Of a DNA stretch of 64,000 bases, positions 35,507 through 43,609 are shown one piece after another. The stretch is taken from contig JAJPHL010000005.1 of assembly GCA_021325275.1 (NCBI GenBank), positions 1-64,000 of the forward strand, given 5' to 3'. This DNA is from Terriglobia bacterium. GTDB lineage: Bacteria; Acidobacteriota; Terriglobia; JAJPHL01. The first letter of the stretch is position 1. Each line of letters starts with the position of its first letter. The notes beneath the pieces were generated by a model. It searched no databases, was not told where the DNA came from, and saw only the letters and a program-made list of their open reading frames with translations. A program made the translations under genes and the position numbers.

Positions 35507-36154
35507 ATGACGCACTATTCGCAAGCCGGTCTCACCGATCTCGCCCGGGGCATCGCCAAGACCCCGGAGGCCGAGATCCACTTGCAGTCTTGCCGGAAAT
35601 GCCGGCGCGATATGGCCGCTTGGGGCGCTTTCGCCCGTTGCGCCCGGCTGGTTGTCGAGAGCAGCACTCAACCGCAGGCGCCCGACGCCGTGGTTCGCAC
35701 GGTAAAGGGCGCCTTCGCCCTGCACCGCCCTCGGAAACATTCCCGCTTGCGACGCTTCGCCACTTTGTTGTTCGATAGTCTCTTGGAACCGGCGACCGTC
35801 GGCGTTCGCGCCGCCGCCCCGGCCATGGGCAGCTCCATCCGTCAGATGTTGTTCCGCTCGGGTTCGGTAGTGGTCGACCTTCGCCTGACTCCGGCCGGCG
35901 CGGGACAAGTGATCCTGGTGGGACAGGTGTTGAACCTGTCGCGGGAAAGTATCGGATCGCCGGCGGTTCGCGTGTTGTTGGAGCGCGGACGTTCGGCATT
36001 GGCGGCCGCCGTCGCCAATGAGTTCGGTGAGTTCGTGTTGGAGTATGCAGAGAAAGATGATTTGCGTTTGCGCCTTGATGTGCTCGGACAGAGTCCGCTG
36101 TTCATTCCCCTCGACGGGGTTTCGAACAGTGCGGGCTTGGTCAGAGCCAGCTAG
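35507..36154 (+). CDS. zf-HC2-like soluble protein, candidate anti-sigma factor
   Basis: A 215-residue protein. Residues about 24-40 read EIHLQSCRKCRRDMAAW, matching the HxxxCxxC zinc-binding pattern of zf-HC2 anti-sigma domains. There is no transmembrane helix. The C-terminal half is beta-rich (VVVDLRLTPAGAGQVILVGQVLNL..RVLLERGRSALAAAVANEFGEFVLEYAEKDDLRLRLDVLG), like a carboxypeptidase-regulatory/transthyretin-type sandwich. Position after sigma and TPR-CHAT suggests a sigma-binding inhibitor and possible CHAT substrate; this is inference. A good GGAAGGAG Shine-Dalgarno precedes the ATG, and a 142-bp gap separates it from the CHAT gene. Confidence 0.6.
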   Translation: MTHYSQAGLTDLARGIAKTPEAEIHLQSCRKCRRDMAAWGAFARCARLVVESSTQPQAPDAVVRTVKGAFALHRPRKHSRLRRFATLLFDSLLEPATVGVRAAAPAMGSSIRQMLFRSGSVVVDLRLTPAGAGQVILVGQVLNLSRESIGSPAVRVLLERGRSALAAAVANEFGEFVLEYAEKDDLRLRLDVLGQSPLFIPLDGVSNSAGLVRAS

Positions 36155-36288
36155 TAAGTTCCCGAGGTCCCACCCCAGGATCTTCACCCTTGGGAGGTAC
36201 CTCTGTACCATAGACTTGGACCGGCTGACGGCTCCATCATGAAAAGGCTCATGAAGGGGTTCTCTCAGCCCGTAGAATGGGGCTCTAT

Positions 36289-37629
36289 ATGATGTCACTT
36301 CGCAAGTTCTGGGCGGTAGTCGTTCTAGTTTGCGCCTTGGGGGGCAGCGCCACTGCCCAAAGCCGTTTCATCGTGCGCGAAACCCTCGGTGCGGGTGTTC
36401 TCAACTTGGTCTGCGGCCTGCTCGGCTGCTCGGTCAATGGATCGCTGGGCGATCCCCAGGGACAACTTTTCTCCGTCACCGGCCCGCTCGGATCCACGAT
36501 TGCCTTTTTGGACAAGCTGCTGGGCGCGTTGGGTATCGTAGACGCGGAAGTGGACCAGTTGGTGGGCGTCGCGCAATCGACGCAACCCACGGCTTCCGCC
36601 TCGACGCCGGGACTGTACGACACCACGCTGGTGAACTACTACGGGACTTCGGTGTGGCGCGGCTACGTGAATCAACCGGCCGCCGGCATTGTCAACTTGC
36701 CGAAGGTGCAGCAGGGCATGGGCCTGACCGGCAAGGGCATCGTGGCAGTGATCGACACGGGCGTCGATCCCACGCATCCGATGCTGCAAACCGTAGTGCT
36801 GCCGGGCTACGATTTCACGCGCAATCAAGCCAACGCCAACGAAACCAACGATCTCGATCACTCCTCGGCCGCCGTGCTCGACAGCAACACGAACGATCCT
36901 AGCGCGCAGCCGATCATACTCGATCACTCCTCGGCCGCGGTTCTCGATCATTCTTCGGCCGCGGTCCTGGACAACACGCAGTATCAAGCGTTCGGTCACG
37001 GCACCAGCGCCGCCGGTGTGATTCACTTGGTCGCGCCGCAGGCGCAGATCTTACCCTTGAAAGCATTTAACTCCCAGGGCGGTGCGAATCTCTCGGACAT
37101 CGTGCGCGCCGTCTACTACGCCACGTCGCACAAAGCTAACGTGATCAGCATGAGCTTCAGCTTCCCGGCGTATTCCCTTGAAATGCACACGGCGCTGAAG
37201 TACGCCAATTCCAACGGCCTGATCTCGGTGGCCGCCGCCGGCAACGACGGCGCCAAGGAATTGGCGTATCCCGCCAGCTACACCGATATCGTGATCGGCG
37301 TGGGATCCACCAACAATCTGGATCAGCGTTCGGTGTTCTCGAATTACGGATCGCAAACCGTGTTTATGGCCGCGCCGGGAGAAAATATCGTGACGGCGTA
37401 TCCGTTCAACACCTACGCGGCTTGCTCCGGCACGTCGTTCTCGACACCGATGGTGGCGGGCGCCGCGGCACTGGGCTTGAGCATTCACTCCGGCAACGAG
37501 AGCACGGCCACGAGCGCGCTGCAACATGCCGTCTCCGTCGATCCGACGCTCAATCACGGTCGCCTGGATCTTTATCAAGCGATGCAAGCGTGGAACTCCT
37601 CGGGCCTGCTCGGCGGCTTGTTCCATTAA
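36289..37629 (+). CDS. Secreted subtilisin-like serine protease (S8) with internal repeat
   Basis: A 446-residue exported protease. The signal peptide is SLRKFWAVVVLVCALGGSATAQ, and residues about 25-110 form a propeptide-like region. The triad is Asp156 (AVIDTGVD), His237 (FGHGTSAAG) and Ser383 (CSGTSFSTPMVAG), with oxyanion Asn in AAAGNDG. Between Asp and His, LDHSSAAVLD occurs three times (from about residues 189, 211 and 219). ATG 36289 or 36292 is likely, because the upstream ATG at 36277 overlaps a TAGAAT hexamer (36273-36278). It follows the zf-HC2-like gene in the same direction and may be an effector of the sigma module. Confidence 0.88.
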   Translation: MMSLRKFWAVVVLVCALGGSATAQSRFIVRETLGAGVLNLVCGLLGCSVNGSLGDPQGQLFSVTGPLGSTIAFLDKLLGALGIVDAEVDQLVGVAQSTQPTASASTPGLYDTTLVNYYGTSVWRGYVNQPAAGIVNLPKVQQGMGLTGKGIVAVIDTGVDPTHPMLQTVVLPGYDFTRNQANANETNDLDHSSAAVLDSNTNDPSAQPIILDHSSAAVLDHSSAAVLDNTQYQAFGHGTSAAGVIHLVAPQAQILPLKAFNSQGGANLSDIVRAVYYATSHKANVISMSFSFPAYSLEMHTALKYANSNGLISVAAAGNDGAKELAYPASYTDIVIGVGSTNNLDQRSVFSNYGSQTVFMAAPGENIVTAYPFNTYAACSGTSFSTPMVAGAAALGLSIHSGNESTATSALQHAVSVDPTLNHGRLDLYQAMQAWNSSGLLGGLFH

Positions 37630-37653
37630 ACGGTAAAGGATCGAGGAAGCCGA

Positions 37654-38346
37654 ATGGGCCTTCGTCAACTCACTCTAAATGCGTCGGACTCCGTCCTGGC
37701 TCCGACGCTGCGGATCAAGGAACTCGAGGAGCGCATGGACTCCATGCACACCGCCTTGATCTGCGCGCTGAATCAGCTTCTCGATCTGAAGGATCTCAAC
37801 ACCGGTTTCCACTCCACGCGCTTGGCCGAATGGGCCGTGCGCGTGGCGCAGGAAATGGGCATGGACGAATCGTCGCTGCACAACTTGGAAGTGGCAGCGC
37901 TGCTCCACGACATCGGCAAGATGGGCATTCCCGATTCCATCCTGCAAAAGCCCGCACGACTCACCGCCGACGAATACGACGTGATGAAGAAGCACCCCGA
38001 ATACGGTTGGGGCGCAATTCGCTTGTTCCCCACGATGGAGCGCGCCAGTCTTTTCATCCTGCATCATCACGAAGGATACGACGGCAAGGGCTATCCGGCG
38101 GGATTGCGCGGCTCGGAGATTCCCGTGGGATCGCGCATTGTATCGGTGATCGATAGCTTCGACGCCATGGTGTCGTCGCGGCCCTACCGCAAGGGACTGC
38201 CGTTTGAGGAAGCGATGCGCCGCTTGAAGGACGCGAGCGGCACGCAATTCGATCCCGCCGTGGTGCAGTGCTTCACCCGAATCGCGCGGCCGGAGATGGA
38301 AAACGTCTTCGCCGCGACCGGAACCACGTCCGCAGTGGTAATCTAA
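37654..38346 (+). CDS. HD-GYP domain phosphodiesterase
   Basis: A 230-residue soluble protein, nearly a bare HD-GYP domain with a short N-terminal helix. The HD pair is His85-Asp86 (LLHDIGKMGIPD), then His114 (KKHPEYG), HHHE at 137-140 and the GYP at 146-148 (YDGKGYPAGL); VSVIDSFDAMVSSRPYRKG is also conserved. HD-GYP enzymes hydrolyse c-di-GMP (some 3',3'-cGAMP) at a metal centre, and all ligands look intact. The Shine-Dalgarno GAGGAAG is well placed 24 bp after the subtilase stop, consistent with co-transcription. Confidence 0.88.
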   Translation: MGLRQLTLNASDSVLAPTLRIKELEERMDSMHTALICALNQLLDLKDLNTGFHSTRLAEWAVRVAQEMGMDESSLHNLEVAALLHDIGKMGIPDSILQKPARLTADEYDVMKKHPEYGWGAIRLFPTMERASLFILHHHEGYDGKGYPAGLRGSEIPVGSRIVSVIDSFDAMVSSRPYRKGLPFEEAMRRLKDASGTQFDPAVVQCFTRIARPEMENVFAATGTTSAVVI

Positions 38347-38358
38347 GCGGGCGTTCCA

Positions 38359-40017
38359 ATGCGCTTCCCCCGACTTTTCCGGGTACTTTCTCTTGGCGTG
38401 TTGTGTGTCGCCGCATCGGCGCAAAAATCCGGCGGCGTGGTCACGGTCGCCGCGGGCGCGGAGCCCAAAACTTTCAATCCGCTGATCGCGGCCGATCAAC
38501 CGTCGCGCGACGCCATCTATCCGCTCAGCGCCGATCTCATCCATTTGAATCGCGTGACACTGAAGACCGAGCCGGCGCTCGCCAAAGACTGGACGGTATC
38601 GCCCGACGGGAAACACTACGTCGTAAGACTGCGTGAAGGACTAAAATTCTCCGACGGATCGCCGCTCACCGCCGACGACGTGGTCTTCACGTTTCAACTC
38701 CATCTTGATCCCAAGGTCAATTCCACGCAGCGAGACACGCTGCTCGTGGACGACAAACCAATCGGCGTGGTAAGAGTTTCCGCCGACACCGTGCGATTCG
38801 ATTTTCCCGCGCCCTACGCGCCGGGGGAAACGATCTTCGATGGTGTTTGGATTTTGCCGCGTGCCAAGCTCGAGAAGGCTTATCGCGAGGGACATATCGG
38901 TGAAGCGTGGAACACCGCCGCAGCCGGCGTCACCGGTGCGGGACCGTTTCGATTGAAGCAATACCTGCCGGGCGAGCGGCTGGTTCTGGAGCGCAATCCG
39001 TTTTACTGGAAAAAAGATTCCGGCGGACGCTCGCTACCGTATCTCGATCGCCTGGAGTACAGTTTTGCCGCCGACGCCAACGCGCAAATGCTGCGGTTGC
39101 GCGCGGGTGAGGCGGACATTCTGCCGCGCTTGCGCGCCGATGACGCCGCGGCCGTCGCGGCGCTCGACGGCTTGCGCGTGCACGACGGCGGCCCCAGCCT
39201 TGAGTACAACTTCATCGCGTTCAACTGGAACACCACGGGTCCCGCGCGCGCGTGGTTTCGCAATCTGGCGTTTCGCCGCGCCGTGGCGCATGCCATCGAT
39301 CGCGATGCGATTGTCAAACTGGTTTATCAAAGCAAAGCTTCGCCGATTTGGTCGCACGTCACTCCTGGAAATCGCGCTTGGCACAGCGAAAAGGTCACGC
39401 AATACGCGCACGACCCGGCGCGGGCGTCCGCGTTGTTGCGCGACGCCGGCTTTACGCGCGACGCGTCGGGGACGCTCCACGATCCCGAAGGCCACGCGGT
39501 GGAGTTTACCCTGATGGTCTCGGCCAGCAACGCGGCGCGGCGCAAGATGGCCACCATCGTCGAGGAAGATTTGGCCGCCGTCGGCATTCGCGCGCACTCC
39601 ACGCCGACCGAATTCTCGTCGATGGTGGAAAGCGTGCTGCACGCCGGAAAATACGAAGCGGCGCTGTGGGGCGTGGCCGGCGGCGACCCCGATCCCAGCT
39701 CCGACGCCAACGTTTGGGAAGCGTCGGGCAATCTGCATATGTGGAATTTGCGCTTGAAAGACCAGCCCGCGCCAAAGCTCGAGCCCTGGGAAGCGGAAGT
39801 CGACAGACTCGTACAAGCGCAAGCGACCATCGCGTCGGCCAGCGACCGCCGCGCCGCCATCGACAAAGTGCAGGAGCTGGTGTCGGCGAATCTCCCCGTA
39901 GTTTTCCTGGTGAGTCCGCACGTGCTGGCGGCCTCGCGCACGGCGATTGGTGGATTTACTCCGGCCATCGTGGAACCGGTCGCGCTGTGGAATTGCGAAC
40001 GCTGGTTCCGTCAGTGA
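38359..40017 (+). CDS. ABC transporter substrate-binding protein family 5 (DppA/OppA-like)
   Basis: A 552-residue periplasmic protein with signal peptide (FRVLSLGVLCVAASAQ). Family 5 features are GAEPKTFNPLI, LAKDWTVSPDGKHYVVRLREGLKFSDGSPLTADDVVFTFQ, GAGPFRLKQYLPGERLVLERNPFYW and FAYDPARA-type helices (YAHDPARASALLRDAGF). It binds peptides or similar ligands. It is 12 bp after the HD-GYP gene. Two cognate-type permeases lie 7 kb away on the other side of the sigma-CHAT block, divergently oriented, and could be partners, but no ATPase is present. Confidence 0.88.
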   Translation: MRFPRLFRVLSLGVLCVAASAQKSGGVVTVAAGAEPKTFNPLIAADQPSRDAIYPLSADLIHLNRVTLKTEPALAKDWTVSPDGKHYVVRLREGLKFSDGSPLTADDVVFTFQLHLDPKVNSTQRDTLLVDDKPIGVVRVSADTVRFDFPAPYAPGETIFDGVWILPRAKLEKAYREGHIGEAWNTAAAGVTGAGPFRLKQYLPGERLVLERNPFYWKKDSGGRSLPYLDRLEYSFAADANAQMLRLRAGEADILPRLRADDAAAVAALDGLRVHDGGPSLEYNFIAFNWNTTGPARAWFRNLAFRRAVAHAIDRDAIVKLVYQSKASPIWSHVTPGNRAWHSEKVTQYAHDPARASALLRDAGFTRDASGTLHDPEGHAVEFTLMVSASNAARRKMATIVEEDLAAVGIRAHSTPTEFSSMVESVLHAGKYEAALWGVAGGDPDPSSDANVWEASGNLHMWNLRLKDQPAPKLEPWEAEVDRLVQAQATIASASDRRAAIDKVQELVSANLPVVFLVSPHVLAASRTAIGGFTPAIVEPVALWNCERWFRQ

Positions 40018-40142
40018 TCGCGAAATCGCCGCGCCAGTCCTAGAGCACCGCGACCGGGCCATCCATTGAGGTCCAGCAGTCCTCCGCTCCATTCCTGTCG
40101 CGGCTCTTCGTGATAAATTGAAGCTTACGTGGAGGTGTTGCC

Positions 40143-40661
40143 ATGGGAGTTGTGCTGCTTATGTTGCTACTCGCTGCTGCACCCGATCAGAAGGCGGATC
40201 TCAAGGCTATCGAAGAACTGCACAAGCGCGACATCGCCGCCAACAAAGCCTACGACATCGAAACGCTCACGTCGCTTTGGACCGACGACGTTGTGACCAT
40301 GCCGCCCGCCACGCCGCCCATCGTCGGCAAAAAGGCGAATCACGACATGCTGGTGGCCGCCGAGCCGATGGCCAAGCTCGTGGACATTCTGGATTACAAG
40401 CAAGACTGGAAAGAGTTGCAAATCCTCGGCGAGTACGCGTACGAATGGGGCATCTTCTCGAGCGTCGTGAAGGGCAAGCAAGGCTCGCCCGAGCCACTGA
40501 AGTCGGAGTTTCGCGTGATGCGCATTCTGAAGCGCCAGCCCGACGGCAGTTGGAAAGTCCACCGCAGCATTTGGAATTCCGCGCCGCCGCCGGAGACGCC
40601 GCAACCGAAGGCCGAAGATTTCAAGACGCCCGTAATTCTGCCGCCGCCCAAGCGACCCTAA
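40143..40661 (+). CDS. SnoaL/DUF4440-like (NTF2-fold) exported protein
   Basis: A 172-residue protein. A short hydrophobic leader (GVVLLMLLLAAAP) is followed by an NTF2-like alpha+beta cone: DLKAIEELHKRDIAANKAYDIETLTSLWTDDVVTMPP..PIVGKKANHDML, EYAYEWGIFSS, and FRVMRILKRQPDGSWKVHRSIWN at the end. Such DUF4440 proteins are common orphan domains with unknown ligands. GGAGGTG precedes the ATG. The tail is Pro-rich. Confidence 0.75.
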   Translation: MGVVLLMLLLAAAPDQKADLKAIEELHKRDIAANKAYDIETLTSLWTDDVVTMPPATPPIVGKKANHDMLVAAEPMAKLVDILDYKQDWKELQILGEYAYEWGIFSSVVKGKQGSPEPLKSEFRVMRILKRQPDGSWKVHRSIWNSAPPPETPQPKAEDFKTPVILPPPKRP

Positions 40662-41012
40662 CTATCGCGGCGCGGAGCCATCGCCGCACGCCTCGATCTC
40701 CCGGCGCAACTGTTCTGCTTCCTGATACTCGCCATTGAGCGCCAGGGTGCGCGCTAACGCCAATCGATACTCTCGATTCTCGCGCGCGTCGGCCAAGGCC
40801 GCGCGATACGACTTCACGGCGTCCTCGTAACGGCGCTGGCGCTCCGCGCGCATTCCCTGCTCATAGAAATGCTGCGCTTCCGCCTGATTCTCCACGCGAT
40901 CGAGCCGCGCCAGCGCGCGATCCGCCACGAACAGCACGGCGATGGCGAAAAAGACGGCCGCGAATGTTCCGAGGAACGCGCCGGCGCGGGGGCGGCCGTT
41001 AGTTTCCGGCAT
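40662..41012 (-). CDS. Small membrane-anchored TPR-like protein
   Basis: A 116-residue protein: one N-terminal transmembrane helix (FLGTFAAVFFAIAVLFVADRAL), then AEAQHFYEQGMRAERQRRYEDAVKSYRAALADARENREYRLALARTLALNGEYQEAEQLRREIEA, about two TPR units. ATG 41012 is preceded by GGGAAGGGAG and overlaps the ClC stop by 14 nt, so it is translationally coupled to the transporter upstream and might assist it (inference). Its stop abuts the convergent NTF2-like gene. Confidence 0.65.
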   Translation of the reverse strand: MPETNGRPRAGAFLGTFAAVFFAIAVLFVADRALARLDRVENQAEAQHFYEQGMRAERQRRYEDAVKSYRAALADARENREYRLALARTLALNGEYQEAEQLRREIEACGDGSAPR

Positions 41013-42582
41013 GATCTCCCTTCCCTCCGACGCCATACGCGTGCAGAATCGCGTCGAGCGTCACAACGCCGAGTATGTCGCGAATGTCGGCGCGGCTCAC
41101 CACCGGCAATGTCTGCACGCCGTTTTCTCCCATGCGCTCCAACGCCCAACTGAGACTGTGATCGGGATGCACGTGCGGAAGTTTTTCAGAGTGCACAACA
41201 AAGTCCGCGGGCGGCGGCTGCATAATCTGCATCACCAGCAAGTGCGATTCGGCTTCCGTCGATTCACGCGTCGGCAAATGGATGTTGTCCTGCGCTTGCA
41301 GCGCCTCGTAGATCGGCACGGGTTGCAGGCGCTTGGAAATGTAGAACGCGATCATGTTCGAGATCATCAACGGCACAATGATCGTGTAGTCGCGCGTGAT
41401 TTCGAAGATCATGATCACCGACGTGAGCGGCGTGCGAATGATTCCGGCGAACGCCGTGCCCATGCCGACCAACGCGTACGCTCCCGGACCCGCCGTGAAC
41501 GACGGCAGTGCAAAGTGCGCCGCGCTGCCGAATGCCGCGCCCGTCACCGCGCCGATAAACAGCGACGGTCCGAAGATTCCGCCGGCGTTTCCCGACGCGT
41601 AACACACGGCCGTCGCGACAATGCGCAGTCCGATGAGCGCGACGACCAGTTTCAGCACCATCACGCCGTTCAACACGTTGTCCAAATAGTTGTAGCCGAC
41701 GCCCAACACTTCCGGCACGAAGTATCCCATGATGCCGACGGCGAGTCCGCCGGCCGCCGGCTGAATCCACGCCGTTTGCTTCGGCCACTTCTGGAATTGG
41801 GCGCGCAGCCACAGCAGGAATCTCACGAAGATCACCGACACCGTGCCGCCCACCACGCCGAGCACTGCGTAGATCGCGAATTCCAGCGGATGCACCAGTT
41901 TGTATCCCGACACGTGGAACAACGGGTCGTCGCTCAACACCATGTGCAGCACCATCCACGAGGCTGCTGAAGCGATCACCGCCGACCCCAGCACGGGCGC
42001 ATGCAAATCGCCCATGATTTCCTCGAGAGAAAACAGCACCGCTGAGATCGGCGTGTTGAAGGCCGCGGCCAGCGCCGCCGAAGACGCCACCGGCATCAGC
42101 ATTTTCATTTGCTGCGGCGTCAGGCCCAAGCGCCGCCCAATCGTTGAGCTGACGCCGGCGGCGATTTGCACGGAAGGTCCTTCGCGGCCGAGCGAAATTC
42201 CGCTGGCCAGCGACGCCGCGCAACAAATGAACTTGCCCACGGCGGTTACGAACGAGACGTTGCCGTCGCGCAGAAAAAGCGCGGCCTTGGTTTGCGGCAC
42301 GCCGCTGCCGCGCGCTTCCGGAAAGAATTTGTAGAGGAGAAATCCCGTGACCAGCGCGCCGAGCGTCGGCGCCAACACGCGCCGCCAACCCGAGCCGCCC
42401 GCGGGATACATATGCGCCGCGAGACGCCCGGTCAGCAGTATGAACGCGACCACAATCAAGCCCACCACCGCCCCGATGGTCAGGCTCAGCAGCAACGAAA
42501 GTTGTTGTTCGCTGTTGCGAAACTGGTCCACGCGCCGCGTGACCCGGTTCCACCAGCCAAATTGTGCCTGATGATCAAGCAT
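40999..42582 (-). CDS. ClC-family chloride channel/antiporter with CBS domains (copy 1)
   Basis: A 527-residue membrane protein. Signature selectivity segments are GSGVPQ, GREGPSVQ (with the gating Glu), and GGIFGPSLFIGA. The helix pattern is typical. A cytoplasmic C-terminal region (about 420-520) carries CBS-type repeats (ILQ-like LHVHPDHSLSWALERMGENGVQTLPVVSRADIRDILGVVT). Family members are either Cl- channels or 2Cl-/H+ exchangers; the proton-Glu position was not resolved by eye. A second ClC gene lies about 1 kb upstream on the same strand. Confidence 0.9.
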   Translation of the reverse strand: MLDHQAQFGWWNRVTRRVDQFRNSEQQLSLLLSLTIGAVVGLIVVAFILLTGRLAAHMYPAGGSGWRRVLAPTLGALVTGFLLYKFFPEARGSGVPQTKAALFLRDGNVSFVTAVGKFICCAASLASGISLGREGPSVQIAAGVSSTIGRRLGLTPQQMKMLMPVASSAALAAAFNTPISAVLFSLEEIMGDLHAPVLGSAVIASAASWMVLHMVLSDDPLFHVSGYKLVHPLEFAIYAVLGVVGGTVSVIFVRFLLWLRAQFQKWPKQTAWIQPAAGGLAVGIMGYFVPEVLGVGYNYLDNVLNGVMVLKLVVALIGLRIVATAVCYASGNAGGIFGPSLFIGAVTGAAFGSAAHFALPSFTAGPGAYALVGMGTAFAGIIRTPLTSVIMIFEITRDYTIIVPLMISNMIAFYISKRLQPVPIYEALQAQDNIHLPTRESTEAESHLLVMQIMQPPPADFVVHSEKLPHVHPDHSLSWALERMGENGVQTLPVVSRADIRDILGVVTLDAILHAYGVGGKGDHAGN

Positions 42583-42618
42583 CGAGCGCTGCGTCTCCCC
42601 GCCTGATCCAGTTTATCG

Positions 42619-43548
42619 CTACAAATCGATCTCCCAGATTTCGCTGACCACGTCGCAACCCCAGTTTCTCTTCTTTTCGGACTCCGTGAGGCGGAAGCCG
42701 GCTTTCTTGTAGATCGCGCGCGCCGCCGTAAGACACGCGTGCGTCCAAAGCATCATCTGGCGATAGCCGCACTGTCGCGCGAAACGCAGGCATTCTTCCA
42801 CCAGCCGGGAGCCGATGCCGAGCCCGCGCGCGCTCGGTTCCACCAGCAGCAACCGAAGCTGGCACATTTTCGGTTGTCCCGGCCGGCGCACCAGAAAGAC
42901 GCAGCCGGCGAATTCGCCGTCGCGTTCCGCGATCCAGCAATGCTCGCGCTTGGGATCGAAGTTCTTCAGAAACGCGGCGGCGATTTCCGCCACCACCCGC
43001 TCGAACGTCTCGTCCCATCCGTATTCCCGGCCATAGATCGCCGCGTGACGCGAAATGATCCAACCGATATCGCCGGGGCGATGCGGCCGCAGCAGGTTCG
43101 GTGTTTCGTTTTTGCCCGGGGCCAGTAATCGCTCGATGGTCTGCATCGCCGCGACGAGGCGGGATTGCGCATTCTCGGGCAAGCGGCCGAGCAGGGCGCG
43201 CGTGGTGCTCTCGCTGCGCGTCTCGAGCGGCGCGTAGGCGGCGCGGCCCTTGGGCGTCAAAGTCAGGTGTTGACGCCGCGCGTCGTCCGGCGACGCTTGG
43301 CGGCGAATCCATCCGCGGCGAGCGTACATGCTCAGGATACGGCTGAGATAGCCGGCGTCGAGATCGAACTCCTCGGCCAGATCTTTCGCGGTGAGACCGT
43401 TGCGGTTGGCGATCTCGTAGAGTACGCGCGCCTGCGTCAGCGAAAGTCCCGAGTCGAGGTACGCCGGCTTCAGCAAGCCGATTTGCGTCGTATAGAACCG
43501 GTTGAAGCGGCGGACGGCGGCTACGCGAGAGTCGGGTGCGGCATTCAT
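42619..43548 (-). CDS. MarR-type HTH fused to GNAT acetyltransferase
   Basis: A 309-residue two-domain protein. Residues 1-145 are MarR-like: VRRFNRFYTTQIGLL, LSLTQARVLYEIANRNGLTAKDLAEEFDLDAGYLSRILSMYARRGWI, RQHLTLTPKGRAAY. Residues about 155-309 are GNAT, with CVFLVRRPGQPKMCQLRLLLVEPSARGLGIGSRLVEECL containing the acetyl-CoA loop RGLGIG. This natural fusion is widespread; the HTH often regulates and the GNAT acetylates an unidentified small molecule or protein. A palindrome 21-39 bp upstream of the ATG is a likely autoregulatory operator. Confidence 0.88.
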   Translation of the reverse strand: MNAAPDSRVAAVRRFNRFYTTQIGLLKPAYLDSGLSLTQARVLYEIANRNGLTAKDLAEEFDLDAGYLSRILSMYARRGWIRRQASPDDARRQHLTLTPKGRAAYAPLETRSESTTRALLGRLPENAQSRLVAAMQTIERLLAPGKNETPNLLRPHRPGDIGWIISRHAAIYGREYGWDETFERVVAEIAAAFLKNFDPKREHCWIAERDGEFAGCVFLVRRPGQPKMCQLRLLLVEPSARGLGIGSRLVEECLRFARQCGYRQMMLWTHACLTAARAIYKKAGFRLTESEKKRNWGCDVVSEIWEIDL

Positions 43549-43568
43549 GCCGGTACTGTGCCATATGA

Positions 43569-43587
43569 TAGTTGCCTAAGTCAACTA
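43569..43587. promoter_or_regulatory. Candidate MarR operator upstream of the MarR-GNAT gene
   Basis: TAGTTG-CCTAAGT-CAACTA is a 6+6 inverted repeat with a 7-nt spacer, 21 nt before the start codon. Size and layout suit a MarR dimer. It also sits within the gap after the second ClC gene. Confidence 0.5.
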
Positions 43588-43609
43588 CTTATGTGCCAAT
43601 AGCAATCGC

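Noticed and set aside
36155-36288. Possible riboswitch before the subtilase gene
   Set aside because: The 134-nt gap has some short complementary segments but no match to a riboswitch consensus that I can recognise.
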